Shown in pieces: positions 1 through 7,851 of a stretch of DNA of 32,187 bases. The translations under genes and the position numbers were made by a program. The stretch comes from an uncultured Alphaproteobacteria bacterium (GTDB lineage: Bacteria; Pseudomonadota; Alphaproteobacteria; Geminicoccales; Geminicoccaceae), in assembly GCA_902826935.1 (NCBI GenBank), contig CADEGR010000018.1:6245-38431 (forward strand). The letters are read 5' to 3'. Numbering within the stretch: position 1 is the first letter of the stretch; each line of letters begins with the position of its first letter. The notes under the pieces are model-generated. The model saw nothing but the letters and a program-made list of their open reading frames with translations, was not told where the DNA came from and did not search any database.

Positions 1-68
1 CGTCCATGGGCAGGATCGCCGAAATGGCTGAAGATCGGGCTAATCAGGCTGCGCGCTGGTCGCCTGAC
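1..68 (+). repeat. Dispersed intergenic repeat, copy A (cut by window edge)
   Basis: This stretch matches two other intergenic places in the window: 18019-18092 read on the minus strand, and 30588-30659 on the plus strand. The block at 4-21 (CCATGGGCAGGATCGCCG) is identical to the minus strand of copy B. A second block, GCTGAAGATCGGGCTAATC at 27-45, differs from copy C only by C/T changes. The tail GCGCGCTGGTCGCCTG (51-66) is again identical to copy B. The left part is missing because the window starts here. It lies just downstream of the Crp/Fnr gene stop. I do not recognise a named family. Confidence 0.75.
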
Positions 69-102
69 CGGTCTTGATCCAGGGCCCCCGGCAACCGCTC
101 GC

Positions 103-837
103 TCAGGCAACCTCGCCATCGGGATCCGCCAGGGCGCGCAAGGCTGCCGGATCGTGGATCAAAAGCGTCCGGCCGCGCCGCTCGATCACGCCGGCATCGA
201 CCACCTGGCCCAGGGCGCGCGCCACGGTCTCGCGGGTGGCGCCGACCTGGCTCGCCAGATCCTGCTGGGTCGGCAAGGGTGCGATCACCAGCCGGCCGGG
301 CTCGGCCGGATCGGCCTCGGCGCGCCGGATCAGCTCGCGATAGACCCGCTGCACCGCGCCCACCGTGCTCAGCTCCGCGATCCGCTGGTCGCTGATCCGG
401 ATGATGCCGGTCAGATGGATCAGGAGATCGACCGCGACGCTGGCATGGTTGCGCAACAGCTCGTTGAACAGCTCGGCCGTGATCGAGGCGATCAGGCAGG
501 GCTCCATCGCGATCACCGACGCCGTGCGGCGCCGGCCATCGAGGGCGGCGAGCTCGCCGACATGGCCGCCGGCCTCGACCACGGCATAGGCGATCTCGCG
601 CCCGCCGGGCGAATAGTTGACCACCCGGACCCGGCCGCCGGTCACGAACAAGACATCCCGGGTCGCGCTGGCGTGATCCAGGATCTGCTCGCCCGCCCCA
701 TAGCGGCGCCAGCTGCAGCGCCGCTCCAGCTGGGTCAGCACCTCGACCGGCAATGAGCTGAGCAGGCGCACGCCGGCCAGGCGGCTGCGCGTGGTAACCG
801 GTGCCGGCGCAGGCTCTGCGCCGCTGTCAATGGCCAT
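103..837 (-). CDS. Crp/Fnr family transcriptional regulator
   Basis: Predicted DNA-binding regulator of 244 residues, normal for the family. An N-terminal cyclic-nucleotide-binding-type beta-roll (about residues 25-145, with GGRVRVVNYSPGGREI and GHVGELAALDG) is followed by the long dimer helix and a C-terminal winged helix. The recognition helix reads GATRETVARAL, which carries the R-E-x-x-x-R pattern of E. coli CRP rather than the FNR pattern. It lacks the N-terminal cysteine cluster needed for an FNR [4Fe-4S] centre, so oxygen sensing by that route is unlikely; the ligand cannot be told. The frame is open to a TTG at 957, but the ATG at 837 is preferred because GGGGGAC lies just upstream and the beta-roll begins soon after. 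ATGs at 858 and 855 are alternatives. It lies 116 bp after the DUF4340 gene and may be the last gene of that operon. Confidence 0.9.
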   Translation of the reverse strand: MAIDSGAEPAPAPVTTRSRLAGVRLLSSLPVEVLTQLERRCSWRRYGAGEQILDHASATRDVLFVTGGRVRVVNYSPGGREIAYAVVEAGGHVGELAALDGRRRTASVIAMEPCLIASITAELFNELLRNHASVAVDLLIHLTGIIRISDQRIAELSTVGAVQRVYRELIRRAEADPAEPGRLVIAPLPTQQDLASQVGATRETVARALGQVVDAGVIERRGRTLLIHDPAALRALADPDGEVA

Positions 838-953
838 GGCGTCCCCCGCCGCCATCATGGCGGGATCCCGCCAGGGCGACAAGTTCCGTGCCAATGGCGA
901 GCCCGGCAAGGTCCGCCCGCAGGCCTCAGCCCAAGGCGTGGCCGCGCTCGGCC

Positions 954-2111
954 TCAAGACGTGCCGTCGGACGCCTTCAGCCAGGACGCCTTGTCCTTGG
1001 TCAGACGCTGGTAGAGCGACTGGTTGACCTGGAACGCCCAGTTGCTGGTCTTTGTCTGGATCGCCTTGACTGCCGCCTCGAGCTTGGCCGGATCGGCCGG
1101 ACTCGCCGCAGCCGGCTGATTGCTGGCAGGCTGGCCCGCTGCGGGCTGGCCGGGCGCCGCCGGCTGGGTCGGGGTGGCTGCGGCAGGTGCCACGGCGGCC
1201 GCCTGGGCCGGCCTCGCCACGGCATCGATGATCGCCCAGGGCTTGTCGTCGATCAGCGCCAGCTGGATGGTCGCCTCCAGCCCGTCGAAGGTGGTCACCT
1301 TGGCGATGTGCCGCGCCGCCGGCAGGGTCAGCTCCTTGCGCGGCTTGACGTCGGCCAGCGTGACCGCGGTGAGGGCGCTCATCAGCTGGTTGAGGTTGGC
1401 CTCCTCGCTCAGCACCTGGTTCGGCGCCAGGCCTTCCAGCACCGGCTGGGCGTCCGGGTTCGGTCGGCTCGCGACATAGGCCTCGCCCTGGGGTGGACGG
1501 ATCTCGACCCGCGCCACCTGGTCGCGGCCGATATCGACGACCTGCTGATCGAGCCAGCTCTCGATCTCGGCGCCCAGCTCCAGGCTGCCCGAGACCAGCC
1601 AGCTTTGCGCCTCGCCCGGCCGCCGCAGATAGGTGCCGGCGGGCTCCGTGCCGGTCAGGCGGGTCCGCCGCTTGCCGACGATCGCCTCGGCGATCGTCTT
1701 GCCGTCGGCCGTCTGCAGGCGGACCAGCCGCGACTTGGCCTGGCCGGGCGTCACGTCCTCGACCTCGAGCCGGGCATAGCGCTCGGGCTTCTCGGTCTTG
1801 GCCTCGATTAGGCGCATGTCGGCCAGCTGGACCACCAGCTCGCGCAGCTTGGCGCCCTCGGCCGGGTAGCTGTAGCGCTCCGGCACGACCCAGCGATCGG
1901 CCGCCTCGCGCTTTAGGGTGATCGTGCCGTCCTTGGTCTGGATGGTGACCATCTGGACCGCATCCGGCTGGTCGCGCAGCGCCGGGAAGGCCGGCTGATC
2001 GACGTAGCGGACGGCGGTCGGCACCTGCCGCTGATAGGCGGTGACCACGGCGGCGGCCGTGACCAGGCCGGTCACGACGGCCAGCGCCATGATCGTCTTC
2101 GGGCTGCTCAT
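954..2111 (-). CDS. DUF4340 domain-containing protein (ABC accessory)
   Basis: A 385-residue protein with one N-terminal membrane segment (about 7-26) and a large periplasmic part. The body has the DUF4340 pattern: repeated beta modules with phrases such as DRWVVPERYSYPAEGAKLRE and VGKRRTRLTGTEPAGTYLRR. In this family the gene sits beside GldG-like and ABC permease genes, as it does here: it starts 10 bp after the GldG gene stops. Between about residues 300 and 345 there is a low-complexity Ala/Pro/Gln insertion that interrupts the last module; the C-terminus resumes with a Trp- and Lys-rich segment. The substrate of the system is unknown. The start at 2111 is the ATG right before the hydrophobic segment, and a GGAGGTCCGCC ribosome site precedes it. 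Confidence 0.88.
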   Translation of the reverse strand: MSSPKTIMALAVVTGLVTAAAVVTAYQRQVPTAVRYVDQPAFPALRDQPDAVQMVTIQTKDGTITLKREAADRWVVPERYSYPAEGAKLRELVVQLADMRLIEAKTEKPERYARLEVEDVTPGQAKSRLVRLQTADGKTIAEAIVGKRRTRLTGTEPAGTYLRRPGEAQSWLVSGSLELGAEIESWLDQQVVDIGRDQVARVEIRPPQGEAYVASRPNPDAQPVLEGLAPNQVLSEEANLNQLMSALTAVTLADVKPRKELTLPAARHIAKVTTFDGLEATIQLALIDDKPWAIIDAVARPAQAAAVAPAAATPTQPAAPGQPAAGQPASNQPAAASPADPAKLEAAVKAIQTKTSNWAFQVNQSLYQRLTKDKASWLKASDGTS

Positions 2112-2121
2112 GGCGGACCTC

Positions 2122-4026
2122 CTAGCCTTCGCTCGGCCGGGCGGCGAAGCGCGCCGCGCGGGTCTGGCGGAAGAACGCGAGCGCCACCGCCACCAGGCCG
2201 ATGATCAGCGGCACCGCCCAGATGTTGAAGAACTTGACCCGGGTCGAGAGCGTCTCGACGTCCTGGCGCAAGGAGCGCTGGACGTCGCGCAGCTGCTGGC
2301 GCAGCCCGATCATCTCGCCGCGGAAGCTCTCGATCTCCTGCTGCTGCTCGGCGGTCAGGATCACGCCGCTTTGCTGCTCCTCGTCCTGCAGCTTGCTGAT
2401 CTTGCCTTGCGCCTCCTGGATCTTGCCGAGCAGCTCCTGCTCCTTGGCGCGATATTTGAACTCGGCGTCCTGGGTCATCGCCTGGACCACGGTGAACGGC
2501 CGGATGCTCAGGCCCCGGCCGCGCAGGCCGATCAGCCCCTCGCTGCCGCTCAAATAGTCCAGGGTGTTGATCGCGAAGTCGCCATTATTGGCGATCGGCA
2601 TCGCCAGGTCTTGGCCGAGCAGGCTCTGCTGGCGCACCCAGTTGCGATCGGCCAAAAAGTCGGAATCGGCGATCAGGATCAGGTTCAAGGGCGACTTCGC
2701 CTCCTTGATCTGCTGCTTGGCCAGCTCCGGATCGGCGTCCTTGGGCGGGCCATCCGGAAACGCGGTCTTGACCGGACCGGTGACCCGGGCTGCCAGGGTA
2801 TAGACCTCGCCGGTCGGCTTGAACGAGGCGATCAGCTTGGCCGGGTCCGGGAACATCCGCAGCGGCTCGGCATCGACCTCCATCGCCTGGTCGGTCGAGG
2901 TCATCAAGGGCTCGATCTTGGTCGTGGCACCTGCCCGCCCATGGATGGCGCCCGCCGTGTTCAGGGTGATCCGCTGCAATTCCGCCGTGATCGGCAGCTG
3001 CTGATCGAGAAACTGCTGATCGAGCGCCAGCCAGGGCAGGTATTGCACGACCGCCTCGCGGCCATTGATCCGGGTCCCGACCCGCTGCGCCAGATTGGCA
3101 TCGCCCACCACCTTGTCCTTGGCGATCTCGACCCCCCAGGCCTTGAACAGGGGCTCGATCGCGGCCAGCGCATCGCCGGCGGGCGGCGGCGCCATCGGAT
3201 TGGCGCCCTGGCTCATGACCTCCGAGAGCGGGTCGACCATCGCCAGCACCCGGCCGCCGCGCATCACGAACTGGTCGATCGCGTACAGGCTGGCCGGATC
3301 CAGGCTCTGCGGCTGAGCCAGCATCAGGACCTGGATCTTGGGATCGATGGTCTTGACCGTGCCGCCCAGGAAGCGGACGTCGAAGGTGTCGTACATCGAG
3401 CTCAGCACCAGCCAGGGCTGACCCTGGTTGAACTGGTCGCCCATCATCGGCAGGTCGCCCAGCACGCCTACCACCGGCTTGTCCGGGTTGGCCAGCTCGT
3501 GGACCATCCGGGTCAGGTCATATTCCAGAAAGTCGGCCCGCTCCGGCGCCAGATAGGCGATCACCTTGTTGTCGTCGGTGCTGTTGCGCCCGGCCAGGCC
3601 GAAATAGGCCTGGGTGCCGTCGTCGCTGACCGGAATGCCGCGCAAGCCCTCGGCGACCGCCAGATCCTCCTCCGGCGAATAGGGCTCGGGATCCAGGAAC
3701 TCGACCCGGATCTTGCCATCCGACAGGCGGACATATTCGTCGATCAGCTCGCGCACCCGGCTGGCGTAGGTGGTGAAATAGGCGCCGCCGACCTCGTTCA
3801 GGCGCTGGCTGTAATAGAGCCGCAGGTCGATCGGCTCGTCGATCGCGCCCGCCACCTCCTTGGTGCCGTCCGAGACCGTGAACAGCCCCTCCTGGGTCAG
3901 ATCGAGGCGGGCCGTGGTGATCAGGTTCTGGGCGAGCAGATTGACCGCGACGAACAGGATGAGCGCGAGGCCGATGCCGAGCGCGGTCCAGCGGCGGCGA
4001 TCGAGGGAGGTCCACAGCTTGCTCAT
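2122..4026 (-). CDS. GldG-family ABC transporter auxiliary protein
   Basis: A 634-residue protein of the GldG/ABC-type uncharacterised transport family. It has an N-terminal membrane helix (about 15-35), then a large periplasmic domain starting with LDLTQEGLFTVSDGTKEV, which is the usual opening of this family. A heptad-rich coiled coil (about 525-595, rich in Gln/Glu) leads to a C-terminal membrane helix (about 600-622). In Bacteroidetes, GldG works with GldA and GldF in gliding. In proteobacteria the related proteins form an uncharacterised ABC exporter, and no other gliding genes are seen here. The gene is flanked by the ABC permease (10 bp upstream) and the DUF4340 gene (10 bp downstream), so the three are almost surely cotranscribed. 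Confidence 0.9.
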   Translation of the reverse strand: MSKLWTSLDRRRWTALGIGLALILFVAVNLLAQNLITTARLDLTQEGLFTVSDGTKEVAGAIDEPIDLRLYYSQRLNEVGGAYFTTYASRVRELIDEYVRLSDGKIRVEFLDPEPYSPEEDLAVAEGLRGIPVSDDGTQAYFGLAGRNSTDDNKVIAYLAPERADFLEYDLTRMVHELANPDKPVVGVLGDLPMMGDQFNQGQPWLVLSSMYDTFDVRFLGGTVKTIDPKIQVLMLAQPQSLDPASLYAIDQFVMRGGRVLAMVDPLSEVMSQGANPMAPPPAGDALAAIEPLFKAWGVEIAKDKVVGDANLAQRVGTRINGREAVVQYLPWLALDQQFLDQQLPITAELQRITLNTAGAIHGRAGATTKIEPLMTSTDQAMEVDAEPLRMFPDPAKLIASFKPTGEVYTLAARVTGPVKTAFPDGPPKDADPELAKQQIKEAKSPLNLILIADSDFLADRNWVRQQSLLGQDLAMPIANNGDFAINTLDYLSGSEGLIGLRGRGLSIRPFTVVQAMTQDAEFKYRAKEQELLGKIQEAQGKISKLQDEEQQSGVILTAEQQQEIESFRGEMIGLRQQLRDVQRSLRQDVETLSTRVKFFNIWAVPLIIGLVAVALAFFRQTRAARFAARPSEG

Positions 4027-4036
4027 GGCGATGACG

Positions 4037-4771
4037 TCACGCCCCCTTCTTCAGCTCGACCACGGCGACGTTGATGAACAGGCTGGTGACGATCAGCGAG
4101 CCGAACAGGATCAGGTAGCGCAGATCGATCACGCCCTCGGCGATCTGGTTGAAGGTGGTGAGCAGGCTGAGATCGGCGATCGTGCGCGCCAGAACTTCCG
4201 GCGCCCAGCTGCTGAAGATCGCCTGGACCATCTCGATGCCGCTCATCAGGAACCCGAAGCAGGCGGCCGCGGCCAGCACGAAGGCGATCACCTGGTTCTT
4301 GGTCAGCGCCGAGACTGCGGCGCTGATCGCCAGCATCGCGCCCGCCACCAGCCAGCTGCCGAGGTAGCTCGCCAGGATCACGCCATTGTCCGGATCGCCC
4401 AGGTAGTTGACCGTGAGCCACATCGGGAAGGTCAGGAGCAAGGCGCTGCCGATGAACAGCCAGCCGGCGATGAACTTGCCGATGACCGCCTGGGCGGTGG
4501 TGATCGGCAGGGTCATCAGGAACTCGAGCGTGCCGGTGCGCCGCTCCTCGGCCCACAGGCGCATGCCGACCGCCGGCACCAGGAACAGATAGAGCCAGGG
4601 ATGCCAGTTGAAGAAGCCCTGCAGATCGGCCCGGCCGCGCTCCAGCCAGCCGCCCAGGAAGAAGGTCATGCTGCCGGCGAGCGCCAGGAAGATCACGATG
4701 AACACGTAAGCGAGCGGCGAGCCGAAATAGGCGGCAAGCTCGCGCCGGATGATGGCCACGATGGCGCGCAT
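4037..4771 (-). CDS. ABC transporter permease (GldF/NosY-type)
   Basis: A 244-residue integral membrane protein with about six hydrophobic helices. It starts with MRAIVAIIRRELAAYFGSPL, the typical amphipathic N-terminus of ABC-2 permeases, in which a cytoplasmic helix precedes the first membrane span. The segment LWAEERRTGTLEFLMTLPI is the conserved ABC-2/GldF loop that touches the ATPase. It should form the membrane channel for the ATPase encoded 13 bp upstream, together with the GldG and DUF4340 proteins downstream. The transported substrate cannot be read from the sequence. Length and layout are normal for the family. Confidence 0.9.
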   Translation of the reverse strand: MRAIVAIIRRELAAYFGSPLAYVFIVIFLALAGSMTFFLGGWLERGRADLQGFFNWHPWLYLFLVPAVGMRLWAEERRTGTLEFLMTLPITTAQAVIGKFIAGWLFIGSALLLTFPMWLTVNYLGDPDNGVILASYLGSWLVAGAMLAISAAVSALTKNQVIAFVLAAAACFGFLMSGIEMVQAIFSSWAPEVLARTIADLSLLTTFNQIAEGVIDLRYLILFGSLIVTSLFINVAVVELKKGA

Positions 4772-4784
4772 GGCGAACGCTCCC

Positions 4785-5729
4785 CTAGGCCGCCTTGGTG
4801 AGGTCGCGGAAGACCTCGTCCAGGCGGCCGCGCTCGATGAAGATCTCGTCGACCTGGAGCTGGTTGGCAGCCAGCGTCTGGCGGACCCGGTCCAGCAGCT
4901 CGACCCCGGCCTTGGGCAGCAGGATCAGCTCAGCCCGATCGGCCGCGGTGGCGCGCTCCTCGATCCCGGCCACGCCGTCCAGCCCGGCCAGCAGCCGGCG
5001 GGCGCCGGCCAGGCTGGCGCCGGCCAGCCGCAAGGTGACCGCATGGTGGTGGGCGGAATGGACCAAGAGCTCGCTCGGGCCGGCATCGGCCACGATCCGG
5101 CCGCGCGCGATGATGATCGCCCGCGAGCAGATCGCCTCGACCTCCTCCAGGATATGGGTCGAGATGATGATCGCCTTGCCGGCGGACAGCTCGCCCAGGA
5201 GCGTGCGCACCTGGTGCTTCTGATTGGGATCGAGGCCGTCGGTCGGCTCGTCCAGGATCAGGACCTCGGGATCGTGCAGCAGGGCCAGCGCCAGGCCGAC
5301 CCGGCGCTTGAAGCCCTTGGACAAGGTGTCGATCGGCTGGCCGAGCACGCCCGCCAGATCGAGCCGCTCGACCATGGCGCCGATCCGCTGCTTGCGCGCC
5401 TCGGCATCCAGGCCGCGCACCTCGGCGACGAAGCGCATGATCCCCGCCGGGGTCATGTCGCCATAGGCCGGCGCGCCCTCGGGCAGGTAGCCCAGCCGCT
5501 GGCGCACCGCGATCGGGTCCTGGGCGACATCGAAGCCGCAGACCTGGACGGTGCCGGCGGTCGGCGCCAGATAGCCGGCGATCATCCGCATGGTGGTCGA
5601 TTTGCCGGCGCCGTTGGGCCCCAGGAAGCCCAGGACCTCGCCGCGGCCGACCTTGAAGCTGACCCCGTCAACCGCAGCGATCGCGCCAAAGCGCTTGCTC
5701 AAGGCCTCGATGGCCAGCAGCGTATCCAT
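4785..5729 (-). CDS. ABC transporter ATP-binding protein (GldA-like)
   Basis: The 314-residue ATPase of the exporter. The Walker A motif GPNGAGKST lies near residues 42-50. The signature reads LSKGFKRRVGLA, a variant of LSGGQ common in the NodI/GldA-like subfamily, and Walker B plus D-loop reads VLILDEPTDGLDPNQ, followed by the switch histidine in ISTHILEEVE. About 100 residues after the ATPase core form the C-terminal extension usual in this subfamily. The frame is open to 5765, but the ATG at 5729 (MDTLLAIEALSKRFG) fits the family N-terminus and has a GAGAGGGCAAGAG ribosome site. It is the first gene of the operon that runs down to about 954 or 103. A good promoter lies about 80 bp upstream. 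Confidence 0.92.
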   Translation of the reverse strand: MDTLLAIEALSKRFGAIAAVDGVSFKVGRGEVLGFLGPNGAGKSTTMRMIAGYLAPTAGTVQVCGFDVAQDPIAVRQRLGYLPEGAPAYGDMTPAGIMRFVAEVRGLDAEARKQRIGAMVERLDLAGVLGQPIDTLSKGFKRRVGLALALLHDPEVLILDEPTDGLDPNQKHQVRTLLGELSAGKAIIISTHILEEVEAICSRAIIIARGRIVADAGPSELLVHSAHHHAVTLRLAGASLAGARRLLAGLDGVAGIEERATAADRAELILLPKAGVELLDRVRQTLAANQLQVDEIFIERGRLDEVFRDLTKAA

Positions 5730-5807
5730 CTCGCTCTTGCCCTCTCGCACTCCGGCGTGGCGCAAGCCGCGTCGCCGGATCCCGCCAGCGTGGCGATTCG
5801 GCGCCTG

Positions 5808-5835
5808 GATTTACGCTAGCGGCTTGATCTGTCAA
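5808..5835 (-). promoter_or_regulatory. Candidate sigma-70 promoter for the ABC/GldG operon
   Basis: On the minus strand a perfect TTGACA (5830-5835) is followed after 16 bp by TAAATC (5808-5813). It lies about 80 bp before the ATPase start. The -35 box overlaps a CTTGA-N4-TCAAG inverted repeat (5823-5836) that could bind a regulator. The spacing of that repeat is 2 bp too short for a standard FNR/FixK box. Confidence 0.5.
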
Positions 5836-5897
5836 GAGCTTCGCGGCGAGCGGCAGATGAAGCTTCGTTCATGTCGAGGGCCGCGGGCCTGCCCCGC

Positions 5898-6707
5898 CTA
5901 GGGCTTGGTCTTTTCCATCAGCACCATGCCGGCGGCATCAACCAGCACCACGCCCGCCGGCCCGCCATCGGCCTTCGCGGCCGCCCACTGGTCGAGCAAG
6001 GTGTTGAGATAGCTGCGCTGGCCGGTCGGCGGCACCTTGGCCCAGGCCTCGGTGGTGCTGACCTGGACGGTGCCGGCACCGACCGGCGCCACCTGGTCGA
6101 ACAGCTCGATGCCAGCCACCGTGAGTGCCCGCTGGTTCAAGAACGCCAGGGTCTTGCGGAAGTTCTCGACCCGCGCGGGGTCGACGGCGCCGGCAGCGCC
6201 CGCCGCGACCGGGACTGCGATCTCGGCCTCTGCCGGCAGCGCCTTCGGATCGAACGCGGGCTGATCATCCGCGGCGGCGGGCGCCGGCTCGACCGCCGCC
6301 GGCAATGGCGCTGGCGCTGGTGCTGGCGCCTCGGGCGCCGCCGCCGGCGCCGGCGCGTCATCAGCCGCGACCGGCGGCTTGGCGTCGGCCGCGATCACCA
6401 CCGGGGTCGGCGCCAGCGGCTGCAGGCGCGAGCTGTGGATCCAGCCCTGACGGCCCGCTCCGCCGTCGATCGCGACCAGCAGCCAGGCGCCCTGCCGGGT
6501 CTGCTCGACCACCGTCTGGTCCTGCTGGACCCGGCCCAGCACCGGCGCGGTCAGGCCGGGCTCGGCGCGCAGATTGACATTGCTGCCGATCACCCGCAGC
6601 CGGGCGCCCTCGCCGGCCACGGCGGCGCCCCCCGCCAGCAGGTTCGCCGCCAGCAGGCCGGCCATCAGGCCCAGCCCCAAGCTCCCGTTCGCTCTGCGCC
6701 CGATCAT
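5898..6707 (-). CDS. Exported SH3b-domain protein
   Basis: A 269-residue secreted or periplasmic protein. With the ATG at 6707 it begins MIGRRANGSLGLGLMAGLLA, a clear signal peptide, followed by a bacterial SH3 domain (about residues 35-100: LRVIGSNVNLRAEPGLTAPV through QGWIHSSRLQPL). Such domains usually bind cell-wall peptides. A long Ala/Pro linker (about 105-170) leads to a C-terminal domain of about 90 residues with the phrase VPPTGQRSYLNTLLDQWAAA, which I do not recognise. The frame is open to 6773 (MIIKLNN), but that start has no ribosome site and would spoil the signal peptide. GGACGGA lies before 6707. It is a single gene. Confidence 0.75.
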   Translation of the reverse strand: MIGRRANGSLGLGLMAGLLAANLLAGGAAVAGEGARLRVIGSNVNLRAEPGLTAPVLGRVQQDQTVVEQTRQGAWLLVAIDGGAGRQGWIHSSRLQPLAPTPVVIAADAKPPVAADDAPAPAAAPEAPAPAPAPLPAAVEPAPAAADDQPAFDPKALPAEAEIAVPVAAGAAGAVDPARVENFRKTLAFLNQRALTVAGIELFDQVAPVGAGTVQVSTTEAWAKVPPTGQRSYLNTLLDQWAAAKADGGPAGVVLVDAAGMVLMEKTKP

Positions 6708-6770
6708 CGCCAAGTCCGTCCACATCCCAGCCAGGAAGTGATCTGCATGCAAGTTATTCAACTTTATGAT

Positions 6771-6799
6771 CATTTAGCGGCAGCTCAGCGCAAACTCAA
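6771..6799 (-). promoter_or_regulatory. Weak candidate promoter for the SH3b gene
   Basis: Minus-strand TTGAGT (6794-6799) and TAAATG (6771-6776) are 17 bp apart. A transcript from here would begin near 6765, after the upstream ATG at 6773, which supports the shorter protein start. The -10 match is poor. The rest of the 6708-6901 gap is locally AT-rich near 6748-6776 and shows no gene. Confidence 0.3.
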
Positions 6800-6901
6800 C
6801 CTTAAATTGAGGAGCACCCGTGCTGGACCCGGCCGCCGCCTGGTCGCTACGATCGGTTGCAAGCGCCGCTTGTGCCGGCGCGCCAAGGGGGGCGGTGCGC
6901 G

Positions 6902-7627
6902 ATGGCTGTGACCTTCGACTGCAGCGGCCAGACGGTCCTGGTGACCGGCGGCTCCAGCGGCATCGGCCGGGCGATCGCCGAAGCGTTCCGCACCGCCGGC
7001 GCCGACGTCTGGATCACCGGCACCGCGGCCTCGATCGGCGACTATCCGCCGGGCCTGGCGGACCTCCACTACCGCCAGCTCGATCTGGCCGATGGCGCCG
7101 CGATCGAGCGCCTTGCGGCGGAGCTGCCGAGGCTCGACGTGCTGGTCAACGCCGCCGGCGTGATCGTGCGCGATGCCGCCGCCTACGCGCCCGCCCAGGT
7201 CGCGGCGGTGCTCGAGGTCAACCTGCTCGGCAGCTACCGCATGACCTGGGCGGTCCGGCCGCAGCTCGCGGCGGCGCGGGGCGCGGTCGTCAACATCGCC
7301 TCGATGACCAGCTATTTCGCGAGCCCGGGCGCACCGGGCTATGGCGCCAGCAAAGCCGCCCTCCTGCAGCTGACCAAGACCCTGGCGGCCGCCTGGGCCG
7401 CCGACGGCATCCGGGTCAACGGCATCGCACCCGGCTGGATCGCGACCAAGCTCACCGAGTACTGGCGCGCCGAGGGTCGTGACCGGGCGCTGCTGGCGCG
7501 CACGCCGCTGGGCCGCTGGGGCCGGCCGGAGGAGATCGCGAGCGCCGCCTTGTTCCTCGCCTCGCCGGCCGCGAGCTTCATCACCGGCACGACCTTGCCG
7601 GTCGACGGCGGCTACAGCGCGGTCTGA
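6902..7627 (+). CDS. SDR family oxidoreductase
   Basis: A classical short-chain dehydrogenase/reductase of 241 residues. The cofactor motif TGGSSGIG lies near residues 15-22, the NAAG motif is at VLVNAAGVIV, and the catalytic set is Ser in NIASMTSY with Tyr and Lys in YGASK. The C-terminus ends in ITGTTLPVDGGYSAV, the usual closing motif. It should use NAD(P)H to reduce or oxidise a small carbonyl or alcohol; the substrate cannot be predicted. The ATG at 6902 was chosen over the upstream in-frame start at 6857 because AAGGGGGGCGG lies at the right distance and the family fold begins right after it. It stands alone, divergent from the SH3b gene. Confidence 0.92.
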   Translation: MAVTFDCSGQTVLVTGGSSGIGRAIAEAFRTAGADVWITGTAASIGDYPPGLADLHYRQLDLADGAAIERLAAELPRLDVLVNAAGVIVRDAAAYAPAQVAAVLEVNLLGSYRMTWAVRPQLAAARGAVVNIASMTSYFASPGAPGYGASKAALLQLTKTLAAAWAADGIRVNGIAPGWIATKLTEYWRAEGRDRALLARTPLGRWGRPEEIASAALFLASPAASFITGTTLPVDGGYSAV

Positions 7628-7851
7628 GCGGACCGCCCGAGTTCGGCCGCTGGCGAAAGGTCGCAGCGGAATCTTTCATCTATAGATGGAATATCCACGC
7701 GAAATTTGCATTTATCATTCGACCGGACTGTGCGGCCGCGACCCGACGCGGCGGCGGCGATGTGCCGTGAGCGGTCCGTCAAGCGAGGTCCGGCACCCCG
7801 CCATCGGGGTGCTGCGGGCCGGATCCCATTGATCAGACTGGTCTGGCGGCC
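7628..7851. other. Intergenic region with palindrome and hairpin
   Basis: This 224-bp gap holds an AT-rich patch (about 7670-7725) in an otherwise GC-rich setting. In it lies a perfect 12-bp palindrome, CATCTATAGATG (7677-7688), which could be an operator. Further on, GCACCCC (7793-7799) and GGGGTGC (7806-7812) form a perfect 7-bp stem with a 6-nt loop, about 40 bp before the next start. No T-run follows, so it is more likely a 5'-UTR structure than a terminator. No gene was seen. Confidence 0.5.

Noticed and set aside
2041-4074. 677-residue open frame on the plus strand
   Set aside because: It lies opposite the GldG-like gene. The translation is His/Gln/Asp/Arg-rich without any domain, typical of the antisense frame of a GC-rich gene.
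5823-5836. CTTGA-N4-TCAAG as an FNR box
   Set aside because: FNR/FixK sites need TTGA-N6-TCAA; here the spacing is 4. It may still be an operator for another protein.
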